Shown here: positions 1 to 7,639 of the stretch, in pieces | Numbering within the stretch: the first letter of the stretch is position 1 | Layout of the letters: each line of letters starts with the position of its first letter | Notes under the pieces: model-generated | The model's input: only the letters and a program-made list of their open reading frames with translations | Database searches by the model: none | What the model was told of the DNA's origin: nothing | Program-made: the position numbers and the translations under genes | Source: Streptomyces antarcticus | Lineage (GTDB): Bacteria > Actinomycetota > Actinomycetes > Streptomycetales > Streptomycetaceae | NCBI RefSeq assembly: GCF_026627255.1 | Contig: NZ_JAPNLM010000040.1 | Coordinates: 1-51,087 of the forward strand | Length of the DNA stretch: 51,087 nucleotides | Direction of reading: 5' to 3'

Positions 1-265
1 GCGGGTACCAAAGCGCTGCGCGCTTTGGAGTGGGAGCCCTTCGCTGCGCTCCGGGCGGGGCCGCGCCCTTCGGGCCGGAGGCCTGCGCTGCGCTTCCGGC
101 CTGGTGTGGTTTCGCTGCGCTTCACCACACTCCTCGGTCATCCCCTGCGCTGCGCTTCGGGGTTGACCGAGGGTCACCGGCCGCGCTGCGCGCGGCCGGT
201 GAAGCCTTCCGCTGCGCTCCAGGCAAGGCCCGGTCCGCTGCGCTCCCCGGACCTGAGCCCGCTTC
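1..265. repeat. Streptomyces telomere-like palindrome array (terminal end of a linear replicon)
   Basis: A run of closely packed inverted repeats, most with the loop TGC on this strand (GCA on the other). Clear examples: 8-28 (9-bp arms), 104-130 (GTGTGGT/ACCACAC), 134-170 (TCGGTCA/TGACCGA), 174-202 (perfect 13-bp arms, TGC loop), 204-224, and a GCCCGC-TTCG-CGGGC hairpin near 258-272. Read on the minus strand, several have the GGAGC-GCA-GCGAA core whose sheared purine pairs are characteristic of archetypal Streptomyces telomere hairpins. Archetypal ends begin with a palindrome followed by CGGGTACC; the window opens with GCGGGTACC, so only a handful of bases appear to be missing. Such ends are capped by a terminal protein. 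No tap/tpg gene is visible in the window. Confidence 0.88.
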
Positions 266-322
266 GCGGGCGGCTGGCTACGGAGAAGGGCCGGGTGTGC
301 GGGGCTGGCTGGGGGTCGGGGG

Positions 323-394
323 TCAGAAGGAGAGGCCAACTACTCCCGCCAGTGCGATGAGGCAGCCGATCCCGATGACAGTCCGCCGGCTCAT
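323..394 (-). CDS. Tiny hydrophobic membrane peptide (23 aa)
   Basis: A 23-residue product starting MSRRTV, then almost wholly hydrophobic (GIGCLIALAGVVGLSF), i.e. positive N-terminus plus one membrane segment. The ATG follows GAGGGAC, a good ribosome site, and lies 5 bases after the stop of the 40-aa membrane gene upstream on the same strand, so the two look co-translated. It is the first gene inward from the telomere and reads toward the end. Function is unknown; size and composition would fit a small toxin-like or regulatory membrane peptide, but nothing proves this. Confidence 0.45.
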   Translation of the reverse strand: MSRRTVIGIGCLIALAGVVGLSF

Positions 395-399
395 GTCCC

Positions 400-522
400 T
401 CAACGGGATACCCCTGCGGCCATGCCCCAGGGCTCGCCTTGATAGGAGTCCTTGTAGCGGGACCCCACCGTGGCGAAGAACAACCCGAACACGATGAGCA
501 CCACACTGACTACGACCGGCAT
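400..522 (-). CDS. Small single-pass membrane protein (40 aa)
   Basis: Residues 1-20 (MPVVVSVVLIVFGLFFATVG) form a single membrane segment, followed by a short polar tail SRYKDSYQGEPWG. The ATG is preceded by a textbook AAGGAGGAG ribosome site about 6 bases upstream, which is the best evidence that it is real despite its length. It is followed immediately by the 23-aa hydrophobic gene. No family recognised; the very short membrane product next to a telomere is typical of poorly described subtelomeric genes. Confidence 0.55.
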   Translation of the reverse strand: MPVVVSVVLIVFGLFFATVGSRYKDSYQGEPWGMAAGVSR

Positions 523-632
523 CGAACGCTCCTCCTTCGATGGGCCTCCATGCGGCCTCTCCTCGGTGCTGTGTCATGCAAGCCCTGACCCTGCTGGCAT
601 GGCACAGCATCAAGGAGAGGCCCGCGGGAAGG

Positions 633-896
633 TCACCCTTCTTGCGGGTGGCCGCCGTCTCCTCCGACCACCAGGCGGTCACTCCCAGACTCTTCATCAC
701 GTTCGGCGATGGTGACGTCAATCCGACCGTCACCCGTGGTATCGAACTGATAGAGGTCGGCCTTCCCGTCACCAGTGGTATCGATCATCCACACGTCGGG
801 CTTCCCGTCACCATTCGCGTCAGCACTGAGAACGACATGATGCTCATCGCCCTGAGTCTCGATCACTTCTTCACCGATGCCTGTTGTGGTGTCCAT
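633..896 (-). CDS. Small acidic protein with calcium-loop repeats (87 aa)
   Basis: The 87-aa product carries three consecutive loops of the form DxxGDGxxD (DANGDGKPD, DTTGDGKAD, DTTGDGRID) at roughly residues 26-60, spaced about 13 residues apart. This is the Dx[DN]xDG calcium-binding pattern seen in EF-hand-like, dockerin-like and thrombospondin type 3-like proteins. There is no signal peptide and no other domain. The N-terminus (GEEVIETQGDEHHVVLSAD) and regular repeat make it unlike random high-GC translation. Calcium binding is inferred from the motif; the cellular role is not known. Confidence 0.65.
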   Translation of the reverse strand: MDTTTGIGEEVIETQGDEHHVVLSADANGDGKPDVWMIDTTGDGKADLYQFDTTGDGRIDVTIAERDEESGSDRLVVGGDGGHPQEG

Positions 897-1654
897 GACC
901 GGCAGATGCCCCCGGATGAAAAGGCGAAACGAACACGGGCCGGACCGGGTGAGGAAGGTGACGTTCCGTTCGCCGGGCTTCCGGAGCGGTGGAGCCTCAC
1001 CCGGTGCTCTCGGGCTTCACTTCCGCGCGGCGAGTCAGCCCGGCCGGTAACGGTGGAAGGCTGCTCGGGTTTCGAGTTCGCGCCCGGCCGGGCGCCGGGA
1101 GCTGCTGGTCGAGCCGAGCGAGAAGAGGTGGGGCGGACTCAGTGCCAGCCATGTATCGACTGCATCAGCTAGATGCAGCATGTACGGTTGGTGGAAACAC
1201 GGGATATCTGCAGACCGTCTCGAGGGAACCGTTTTTCGTTGGAAAAGGGCCGATGGGCATGTGTAGTCGGTGACGATGTGGCACGGGATCCGGTTCGCCG
1301 CCAGGGGACGGTCTGACCGGCGCCGTGGTTGTAGAGCGGATCGCGGAGGCAGCCGTCAGAGAGCGGGAGACGTTGGAACGGGTCCTGCCGGCCGAGACTT
1401 TCTCCAACTACGAGAGGGTCTGTCCAGACAACGGCTCTGTCCCACATTTGGTGGTGACGGATCGTGAGCATTGGGCGCCGTCAGTAGCAGAGAGTGCGAA
1501 TGGCGCTCCGACCTCGGTGTTTCACGAGCGGGCGGCCCTGCAGTGGGGATGCGGAGACCGGCAGGCCGGGCTCACATCGGCCCCTGCGCCGGCCACCGAT
1601 TCCCTAGAACGAACCGCTCCAACGTACTGACCTGCGACTCTGTGATCGCTGGGT
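897..1654. other. Non-coding or decayed stretch near the telomere
   Basis: No convincing gene. Base composition is lower in G+C than the rest of the window. It contains a small perfect hairpin at 1160-1178 (CTGCATC/GATGCAG, 5-base loop) and, at 1416-1461, a copy of the 3' end of the broken gene at 1655-2060 in opposite orientation. Confidence 0.5.
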
Positions 1655-1722
1655 TTACTCACCGACATCATCGCCCTCCGTCACCACCAAATGTGCGACA
1701 GAGCCGTTGACCGTACAGACCC
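1416..1722. repeat. Inverted pair of 46-bp repeats
   Basis: Bases 1416-1461 and the reverse complement of 1677-1722 match at about 42 of 46 positions (both contain CAACGGCTCTGTC and CACATTTGGTGGTGACGGA). Both would encode a (N)GSV-HLVVT peptide, the C-terminal part of the gene broken at 1655-2060. The pair suggests an inverted duplication of an old gene end around a 215-bp spacer. Confidence 0.75.
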
Positions 1723-2060
1723 GTCGAAGGGTGTCCTTCTCCGCGGCGACGTACAGGGCCGCTTCTGGCCTGCGGTGCGGTCCAGTCGGGCATCTCCCGG
1801 ACAATGTGTCCGCGTCCGGCCAGGCTGGCGGAACGTTGACTTCGCGGACGGTGTCGATCAGGTCGGGGAAGCGACCTCCCGGCGGGCCTGGGCCAGCTGC
1901 GCGGACAGGCGACGTACATTGGCGGCGTGTGCGGCAGGACGCCCTCGGAGGCCAGTCGGTGTATGACCTGCCGCAAGGTGACTTTCAGCGGCGCGTACCC
2001 GTCCACGATCTGCCGCGTCCGCTCCACGACGACCGTCCACCGGATCCGTTCACGCGCCAT
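1655..2060 (-). pseudogene. Broken phage/plasmid-type gene (DUF with TOPRIM-like relatives), remnant
   Basis: Homology is spread over several frames. The N-terminus (MARERIRWTVVVERTRQ then VTLRQVIHRLASEGVLP) reads from 2060 to about 1911; RRLSAQLAQARRE continues in a second frame at about 1917-1858; a DLIDTVREVNVPPAWPDAD stretch and an ALYVAAEKDTLR...HLVVTEG end follow in other frames to a TAA at 1655. This pattern matches long (350+ aa) actinobacterial proteins found on plasmids and prophages, here collapsed by frameshifts and internal deletion. Family identity is from memory of the N-terminal pattern and is moderate. Confidence 0.55.
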
Positions 2061-2205
2061 ATCGGTACATTTACCCCTTGCGCCACCGTCGGCCCCCAGA
2101 GTCGAAGCAGACCTCTTCCTGCGGCCATCGCGTGGGAAGAGGTGTCTTCCTCGCTAAAAGGCTTGCCCACCAGGCCAGACCTGCAAGAACAAGACCATGT
2201 CCGGT

Positions 2206-2601
2206 TTAGGAGCTCTCCGGGGCGGGTGCGGCTTCCAGCCGGTCCAGGCGTTCGTAGCGGGCGCGGACGAGGCGGGCGCGGTTCTGGGCGCAGTGCACGG
2301 TGCCTTCCAGCGTCGCGGACAGTCGGCCTTCCGTCTCGCGCAGGACGACGTCAGCGAGTGCCCGGTGCCCGCTGTTCTTCGGCAGCTGGTTCGCTCGGCG
2401 CCGGACGTCGGAGGCGACCGCGCGGGCGTGGCCGGTGAGCTGGAGGCCGATCTGCTCGTAGTCGCGTACGACGAGCGTGTCCTCGTCGGTCCAGGCGAGG
2501 ACGGCTTTGACGAGGCTCTCGTGGGGTTCGCGGGCAAGCGGGAGCTCCGCCTGGATCAGGCCGTCGGGGTCGTACAGGGCCGTGTGGCTGCTGGTATGCA
2601 T
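2206..2601 (-). CDS. Conserved hypothetical protein (131 aa), DUF6415-like
   Basis: A 131-aa soluble, helix-rich product with the core VRDYEQIGLQLTGHARAVA and a C-terminal RARLVRARYERLDRLEAAP. This resembles small streptomycete proteins (DUF6415-like) often found on mobile elements, where they follow a very short gene. Here too a 46-aa gene ends 11 bases upstream, and GCGAGG serves as ribosome site for the ATG at 2601. No catalytic motif is visible. Family assignment is tentative. Confidence 0.6.
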   Translation of the reverse strand: MHTSSHTALYDPDGLIQAELPLAREPHESLVKAVLAWTDEDTLVVRDYEQIGLQLTGHARAVASDVRRRANQLPKNSGHRALADVVLRETEGRLSATLEGTVHCAQNRARLVRARYERLDRLEAAPAPESS

Positions 2602-2612
2602 GGCGGGCCTCG

Positions 2613-2753
2613 CTACCGGGGCTTCTTCGCGCGGGTGTCCTCGCCGTCGGCCCGGTCGTCCTGGTCTTCGCCGTGTCGGCCGAGGAACCGGGCGAAGCCC
2701 CGGTTCGCGCGGGCCAGCAGGGCCGGGGCGGTGCCGTGGTTGCGTGCGCGCAT
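2613..2753 (-). CDS. Small hypothetical protein (46 aa) upstream of the DUF6415-like gene
   Basis: A 46-aa basic/acidic protein: N-terminal LLARANRGFARFLGRHG, then an Asp/Glu-rich linker EDQDDRADGEDT and a basic end. The ATG at 2753 has a good GGAGAGG site 8 bases upstream, and the TAG at 2613 lies 11 bases before the next ATG, consistent with a two-gene operon. Short proteins of this kind precede DUF6415-like genes on actinobacterial elements. Function unknown. Confidence 0.5.
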   Translation of the reverse strand: MRARNHGTAPALLARANRGFARFLGRHGEDQDDRADGEDTRAKKPR

Positions 2754-3429
2754 GCGGCCCGCCTCTCCGCTGGTGGTCCGTCGGTGACGTTGACGCTACG
2801 GAGGGCGCGGCCTGGGGCTCAACAAGATTGCGGAAAATTGCGCGGACTATCCGAGCGAGTCGACTGCGGCCTCGATGCGGGCGCGTACGGCGATGCCGCC
2901 GCCGTTGTCGGTGGTGCTGCCGCCGGTGACGGTCACTCCCGCCAGCGAGAGCCTGCCGCCGGGGCGATTTCGAGGATGCGTAAGAGTGCGGCCACCGCCG
3001 TCGTCAGGGATCCGCCGCGCCGGGGCACGAGGAGGTCGTCGTCGTGCGCACGGCGCGTCAGACCGGAGGAAAGCAGTGGTCGCACATGATGACCGCGCGA
3101 GCCGCCGGGGACGGGGCGCGGGAGGGGCGGAAGCAGACCGGTTCGGCCGCACGCGCTCGCGGCTCTGGCCGGTTTGCGGGGTGGGCGGGCGCGGTCCGGT
3201 GTGGTCGGGCCCGGTCGGGTCCGGTCCGGTTCGCCTTGGGTGTCTTCCGGTTGGTGGCGGTACTGGGGTTGGTTTGTCCGTCCCGGGGGGCGGTGCGACG
3301 GCCGGCCGTCGCGTCGGGGACGTTTGCCCGCGGGGACCGGTGGAAGAGTCGGACGTACGGTCGGCCGGGCTCTGCCGCTTGGCTGCGGCCGGTCCTCCTC
3401 GATGCCATGACCCGAACGGGAGCCCGCTG
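2754..3429. other. Gene-poor stretch with a beta-helix protein fragment
   Basis: No intact gene recognised. On the minus strand between about 2980 and 2847 a peptide LAGVTVTGGSTTDNGGGIAV ends at a stop; this resembles a coil of a right-handed beta-helix protein and may be a gene fragment. The part from 3130 to 3300 is a G-rich run with repeated GGTCCGGT/GGTCGGG words. Confidence 0.35.
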
Positions 3430-4035
3430 ATGCGCCTGTACGCCCAGACCCCAGCACGTCGGAACCGTCAGGTGATCGGGGACCTGATCGCCGTGGGCCT
3501 GATGGCCGCCGCGGTGTGGTTCGCCCTCGCCGTCCGCGATGCGGTCATGCTGCTGGCCGAGCCGGGGCGGAGGGTGGAGAGTTCGGGTGACAGTCTCGCC
3601 GGCGCGCTCGGTGAGGCCGGTGACGCGGCTTCGAACGTGCCGCTCGTCGGTGGTCTCCTGAAGAGGCCGCTCCAGTCCGCGGCCGACGCCGGTGCCGGGT
3701 TCGCCGACGCGGGGCAGTCGCTCCAGGACACCGTCGGCCAGGTCGCCGATCTCACCACCACGGCTCTGATCGTGGTTCCGGTGGCCGTGGTGCTGCTGTT
3801 GTGGCTTCCGCCGCGCCTGCGCTGGATCCGGCGGAGCGTCACCGTCCGGCGTCTTCTCGACTCGCCCGGGGGCTCCGATCTGCTCGCCCTTCGTGCCCTC
3901 AACGGGCCGCTGGGCGACCTTGCCGCGGTTGCGGCTCCTGCGGGCGGTCTCGCGGATGCGTGGCGTCGCGGGGACCGGCAGGTCATCGCCGACCTGTGCG
4001 AGGTCGCGCTCAGGCGGGCGGGTCTGCGGCCCTGA
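3430..4035 (+). CDS. Conserved membrane protein (201 aa)
   Basis: A 201-aa protein with two membrane segments: about residues 16-34 (LIAVGLMAAAVWFALAVRD) and 112-130 (TTALIVVPVAVVLLLWLP). The loop between them (about 40-110) is a small helical, Ala/Gly-rich segment with a phenylalanine-free amphipathic pattern (SLAGALGEAGDAASNVPLVG) that is probably outside the cell, and the C-terminal ~70 residues are cytoplasmic. The ATG follows GGGAG. Similar two-pass proteins are common and uncharacterised in Streptomyces. It stands alone, with decayed genes on its right. Confidence 0.7.
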   Translation: MRLYAQTPARRNRQVIGDLIAVGLMAAAVWFALAVRDAVMLLAEPGRRVESSGDSLAGALGEAGDAASNVPLVGGLLKRPLQSAADAGAGFADAGQSLQDTVGQVADLTTTALIVVPVAVVLLLWLPPRLRWIRRSVTVRRLLDSPGGSDLLALRALNGPLGDLAAVAAPAGGLADAWRRGDRQVIADLCEVALRRAGLRP

Positions 4036-4199
4036 CGGGGGATGTCCCGGTGCCGGGGGGACGGTACCTGGTGGGTGTCAATTCGTGACCTCTGGAGTCG
4101 CATCCGGCGATTACGCCCCGTTAGTCTGAGCATGTTCAAAATGATATTGGGGGGCGGCTGCGCGCGATCGGCGCGGGGAGTCGCAGTGGAGGGGATTTT

Positions 4200-4349
4200 T
4201 CGAACGGCACCGCCGGCACCGGTGGCCAGCTGGCCCAGACCGGCACCGACCCGGCCACGAGCTGGGCCCTCGGCGCTTCCGGCATGGCGCTCGCCATGGG
4301 TGCCGCGCTCGTGGCGGGCACCGGCCGCCGTCGCCGCCCGACCGTGTAG
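4200..4349 (+). pseudogene. Orphan C-terminal tail of a LAXTG sortase substrate
   Basis: In the frame ending at the TAG at 4347-4349 the translation contains GTGGQLAQTG, then a hydrophobic segment (WALGASGMALAMGAALVAG) and a basic end GRRRRPTV. This is the full cell-wall sorting signal recognised by class E sortases of Streptomyces (LAXTG, membrane helix, positive tail). No signal peptide or mature domain precedes it, so the gene is a 3' remnant. Confidence 0.65.
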
Positions 4350-4464
4350 CGGCGTCCGGCCGGCCCGGGGTCCCGGGCCGGCCCGCGCGATGCCGTTCGG
4401 CCTCCCTCGGCACGTTCGCGCCGTGGGGGGCCCTGGTCGTGTTGGAGCTCGGGCGGACGGGCCG

Positions 4465-5198
4465 TCAGTACCGCGGGGGTCCCGCGAGGGGGCGCAGGCG
4501 GCGGTGTTCGAGGACCGTGGCGAGGGCGTAGGCTCCGCCGCCCGCGACGGCGAGGACCCGGTAGAGACCGGGGCGTCGAGCGAGGGCGCCGCGGTGGAGG
4601 TCAGGGCGAGCCAGACGCCGAGGGCGTAGTGCGGCAGGTTGCGGCGTACGGCGCCTTCGGCGAGGTAGAGAGCAGGCCGACGACGAGTCCGGAACCGGCG
4701 GGCCAGAGGACGGACTGGAGCTCCGGCGTGTCCAGGGCGGACGTGAGACCGGTGATGGCGAGGAACAGGGCGGTGAAGGCGGCGATCCAGGGGGCGCCGA
4801 GGAGCCTGCCGGAGAGGGCGTCCGGCGCGGCGGCCCCGCGCTGGGCCCGCAGCGCGGCGGTGGTGGCCTGGACGGTGCCGGTCGTGGGCCCGATTCCGAG
4901 GAACGTCATGGGCAGCCAGCCGGGCAGGTCGAGCAGGGGGTGTCGCCCTGGGAGGCTGCGGCGGCGCCGTGGCCGAGGACGTAGGCGAGTCCGAAGCTGA
5001 GGTAGGCCGCGCGCGGTTGTCGACCTCGTGCGGACGGGGTGTCGGGCCGCGCCGTGGTGGGCCCGGCGCGCTTTCACCGCTGTGCGCGCAGTGCTGCGCG
5101 ACCTCGTCGAGCACCGTGTCCGCGGTGTCGGCGTCCACGGAGCGCGCGGCCAGGGCGGGCCGGACCCGCGCGTTCCACCTGATGGCGGGGTCACTCAT
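4465..5198 (-). pseudogene. Frameshifted membrane protein gene paired with PadR
   Basis: The gene starts at 5198 with MSDPAIRWNARVRPAL, overlapping the PadR stop by ATGA. Its parts then move between all three frames: a soluble N-terminus (VDADTADTVLDEVAQHC), a first helix (AAYLSFGLAYVLGHGAAAA), a central piece (WLPMTFLGIGPTTG, APWIAAFTALFLAITGL), then YLAEGAVRRNLPHYALGVWL and GLYRVLAVAGGGAYALATV, ending at the stop at 4465. The intact protein would be about 240 aa with four membrane helices, of the kind often encoded after PadR regulators. Several indels make it non-functional unless the assembly has errors. Confidence 0.65.
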
Positions 5199-5537
5199 GG
5201 GGCTCCTCCACGGGTCTCCTCCACGCCGGGTGACAGGAGTCGGGCCATGGCGCCGGAGAACCGGCCCCAGCCGACGGTCTCCTGTCGCAGCCGGGCGCGT
5301 CCGGCGTCGGTGAGGCGGTGGACCTTGCGGCCCGGCCCGCCCTCCCCCGGTTCCCACCGGGCCTTCACCGTCCCGTCGGCCTCCAGGCGGCCGGGCACCG
5401 GGTACAGCGCGCCGCCGCGGACGGTGCCGAAGCCCCCGGGCGGGCAGTTCCTGCACCAGTGCGTAGCCGTGCCGGTCGCCTTCGGCGAGCACACCGGCGA
5501 GGGCGAGGGGCAGCACTCCGCGCAGCCAGCCGGTCAT
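5195..5537 (-). pseudogene. PadR-family transcriptional regulator with a frameshift
   Basis: The N-terminal half of the winged helix (LRGVLPLALAGVLAEGDRHG then YALVQELPARG) reads in the frame of the ATG at 5537 (site GGAG). The second half (GGALYPVPGRLEADGTVKA and GGPGRKVHRLTDAGRARL) is one frame over. The shift falls in the G/C run at about 5431-5445. PadR repressors are about 110 aa and normally autoregulate and control an adjacent transporter, as the overlapping neighbour suggests. A single-base sequencing error cannot be excluded, but the neighbour is broken too. Confidence 0.7.
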
Positions 5538-5831
5538 GGGCTCCGTGCCGGCCATCCGCAGGCACCTCGCTCTCTACTCCTGGAACCCGACTGGTTCGTT
5601 CTCAGAGTGGTGTGGATGCGTGTTCGCTCCGCGTCAACATCCTTTCGGGCGATATGACTTGGCGGGCTCAGCGGCCTGTACGGCCTGTTTCGCCGGGTGT
5701 TGAGGGTGCGGGCGGTCTGATCGGCGGCCGCCCGGGCCTGCACGGGCCCGGGGGCCGGCGCCTGCTTTCGCGGGCCCGTGATCCGCCGCGCCCGCCGCAC
5801 CCGTCGGCAGCGGGTGCGGCGGGGCGGGGGC

Positions 5832-6032
5832 TCAGCCGACGCGCGGTACCCGCGTGACGTGGCCGTGGGCGTCGGTGAAGACGCGGACGCGGTCCTCGCG
5901 GAAGTCCATCGTCACCGCGGAACCGTCCGCGACGACCGGGACCTGGACGATGCCGGGGTTGGTGCGGCGGATCAGCGCGACCGCCTCGTCCGCCGGGCGC
6001 CCCATCAGTTCGGGCCATTGCTCTGCGGCCAT
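5832..6032 (-). CDS. Potato inhibitor I (eglin c/CI-2) family serine protease inhibitor
   Basis: A 66-aa protein with the whole family signature: WPELMGRPADEA at the N-terminus, GSAVTMDFREDRVRVF around the reactive loop, and the VTRVPRVG end. By alignment to eglin c (cleaved between Leu and Asp in VTLDLR), the P1-P1' bond would be Met42-Asp43, which predicts inhibition of subtilisin- or chymotrypsin/elastase-like enzymes. It has no signal peptide, so it probably acts inside the cell or is released on lysis. The ATG at 6032 follows GAGAGGACG; an upstream in-frame ATG lacks this site. Confidence 0.85.
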   Translation of the reverse strand: MAAEQWPELMGRPADEAVALIRRTNPGIVQVPVVADGSAVTMDFREDRVRVFTDAHGHVTRVPRVG

Positions 6033-6154
6033 GTGCGTCGTCCTCTCTCGATGCGGGTGTCCGTCTCCCCCTACCCGTCCGGCCGGGGGCAAACGGGCGG
6101 GACCGGGACGGGGTCCGTGCCGGGGCCGGTGCGGGGCCGCCGTAGGCTGGGCGG

Positions 6155-6958
6155 GTGATCTTGCGCAGCCTTCACGACCGATCCGCCCTGGCCGACCGCT
6201 TCGGGCGCGACCCGGCGATGCACGTGATGGAACTCGGCGACCTCGACGACCTGCTGTGGCCGCACACCAGTTGGTACACGGTGTCGGACGACGGCCCGGT
6301 CGCCCTGCTGTACGCGGTCGGCGACATCCCGACCCTGCTCGCCTTCGCCCGCCCCGGGGAGGCCGCTGGGCTGGAGGAGCTGGCCGAGGCCCTGCTGCCG
6401 GTCCTGCCCCGGAGTTTCTTCGGGCACCTCACCGGAGCGGCCGGCAAGGTCCTGGAGTCGGCGTACGCGGTCAGGCCGCACGGCACCCTGCTGCGGATGG
6501 CGCTCACCGACCCCGGCCGGGCCGCCCGGCACCCGGACGGCCCGTGGCGGCCCGCCCCGCTGGACCGGAGCGATCTGCCGGAGCTGCTGGCGCTGTTCGA
6601 GCAGGCGTACCCGGGCAACTGGTTCGACCACCGGATGCTCGACACCGGCCAGTACGTGGGCGTCCGGCAGGACGGGCGGCTGGTCGCCGTCGCGGGCGTG
6701 CACGTCTACTCGGCCGCCTACCGGGTCGCCGCGATCGGGAACGTCGCCGCGCACCCCGCGGTGCGCGGGCGGGGCGCGGGCGGGGCCTGTGTCGCGGAGC
6801 TGTGCCGACGGCTCGGGCGGAGCGTGGACCACATCGGGCTGAACGTGCGGGCGGACAACGCCACGGCCGTCGGGCTCTACCGCAGGCTCGGTTTCTCGGA
6901 GGTCACCGAGTTCGCCGAGGCCACTTTCACGGCGCTCCCGCGGGCGTCGGCGGGCTGA
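6155..6958 (+). CDS. GNAT-family N-acetyltransferase (267 aa)
   Basis: A two-part protein. The N-terminal ~125 residues form an acetyltransferase-like domain without a clear CoA loop, and the C-terminal half is a complete GNAT fold: a substrate-side segment (LFEQAYPGNWFDHRMLDTG), the beta4 strand (AAIGNVAAHPAVRGRGAGG) whose RGRGAG is the acetyl-CoA pyrophosphate loop, and the NVRADNATAVGLYRRLGF motif of the FR47 type. It starts at GTG 6155, only 8-13 bases after a TAGGCT -10-like hexamer, so the transcript may be leaderless. Substrate unknown. Confidence 0.85.
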   Translation: MILRSLHDRSALADRFGRDPAMHVMELGDLDDLLWPHTSWYTVSDDGPVALLYAVGDIPTLLAFARPGEAAGLEELAEALLPVLPRSFFGHLTGAAGKVLESAYAVRPHGTLLRMALTDPGRAARHPDGPWRPAPLDRSDLPELLALFEQAYPGNWFDHRMLDTGQYVGVRQDGRLVAVAGVHVYSAAYRVAAIGNVAAHPAVRGRGAGGACVAELCRRLGRSVDHIGLNVRADNATAVGLYRRLGFSEVTEFAEATFTALPRASAG

Positions 6959-6972
6959 GGGCGAGCGGGCCC

Positions 6973-7012
6973 GCCGCTTCCCGCGGGCGATCCCCTGCCC
7001 GCGGGAGGCGGC
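6973..7012. terminator. Bidirectional hairpin terminator
   Basis: A 16-bp stem (arms 6973-6988 and 6997-7012, one T-G wobble, 8-base loop) lies between the convergent genes ending at 6958 and 7016. There is no U-tract, as usual in Streptomyces. Confidence 0.7.
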
Positions 7013-7015
7013 CGC

Positions 7016-7390
7016 TCACCGGGCGGCCGTCGGCCGGTCCGTGGCCAGGCCCAGGAAGAAGCGGCAGGTCCGGGCGAGTTCCTGGAGCTGTACGTACGCG
7101 GCCGGCCCGTCGTCGGGCAGTCCGTCGGCCAGGACGCGGCGGGTGTCTTCCAGGGTCGCGGTGTCCGTGCGCTGTCCGGGCCGGACGGCGAGCGGCATGA
7201 GGAGGCCCAGGTGCCCGCTGAGCCACAGGAACCACAGGCGGCGCAGGGGGGCGGGCGGCAGGTCCTCGTACGGTGCGAGGACGATCGTGATCGACTCGCC
7301 GATGACCGCCACGTCCAGCGGTGCCGCGGCGGCGGCCGGGTCGTCGGCGTCCTGTACGAGGAATGCGCCGGCCTTCGCGGATGCGCTCAC
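7016..7390 (-). CDS. Conserved hypothetical protein (124 aa)
   Basis: A soluble 124-aa protein. Recognisable parts are a beta-rich N-terminus (AFLVQDADDPAAAAAPLDVAV, ESITIVLAPYEDLPP), a Trp/Leu-rich centre (LRRLWFLWLSGHLGLLMPL) and a helical end (AAYVQLQELARTCRFFLGL). No known motif. The GTG at 7390 was chosen because a GGAGAGAAGGGA tract lies just upstream and an ATG 57 bases earlier has none. It converges on the GNAT gene across a shared terminator. Confidence 0.5.
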   Translation of the reverse strand: MSASAKAGAFLVQDADDPAAAAAPLDVAVIGESITIVLAPYEDLPPAPLRRLWFLWLSGHLGLLMPLAVRPGQRTDTATLEDTRRVLADGLPDDGPAAYVQLQELARTCRFFLGLATDRPTAAR

Positions 7391-7639
7391 GCGTGTCCCT
7401 GTCCCTTCTCTCCACAGCTCAACGGTGGTCCCGGGCTGGTGCGCCACCGGGGAGAAGTCTCGCGCGGAACCGTCGGCGAGGCCGTGAAATGCGGCGAGGA
7501 CGCACCACGGGGCATCTCGTGGGAGTAGCGTCTTGCCTTCCCCTCGTTCTTCCCCCGCCCGGCCGTCCCGCCCCCTGACTCCTTCGCGCTGCCGTCCCGT
7601 CCGCCGCGTACCCGTACGGCGGACGGCCGGGCCGGGGTT

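Noticed and set aside
1160..1178. tRNA or structured RNA suggested by a CTGCATC/GATGCAG hairpin
   Set aside because: Single 7-bp stem only; no cloverleaf or conserved tRNA bases.
3468..5555. 695-codon minus-strand frame across several genes
   Set aside because: Low-complexity Arg/Pro/Ala translation; only its PadR N-terminus and MSDP part are real pieces of broken genes.
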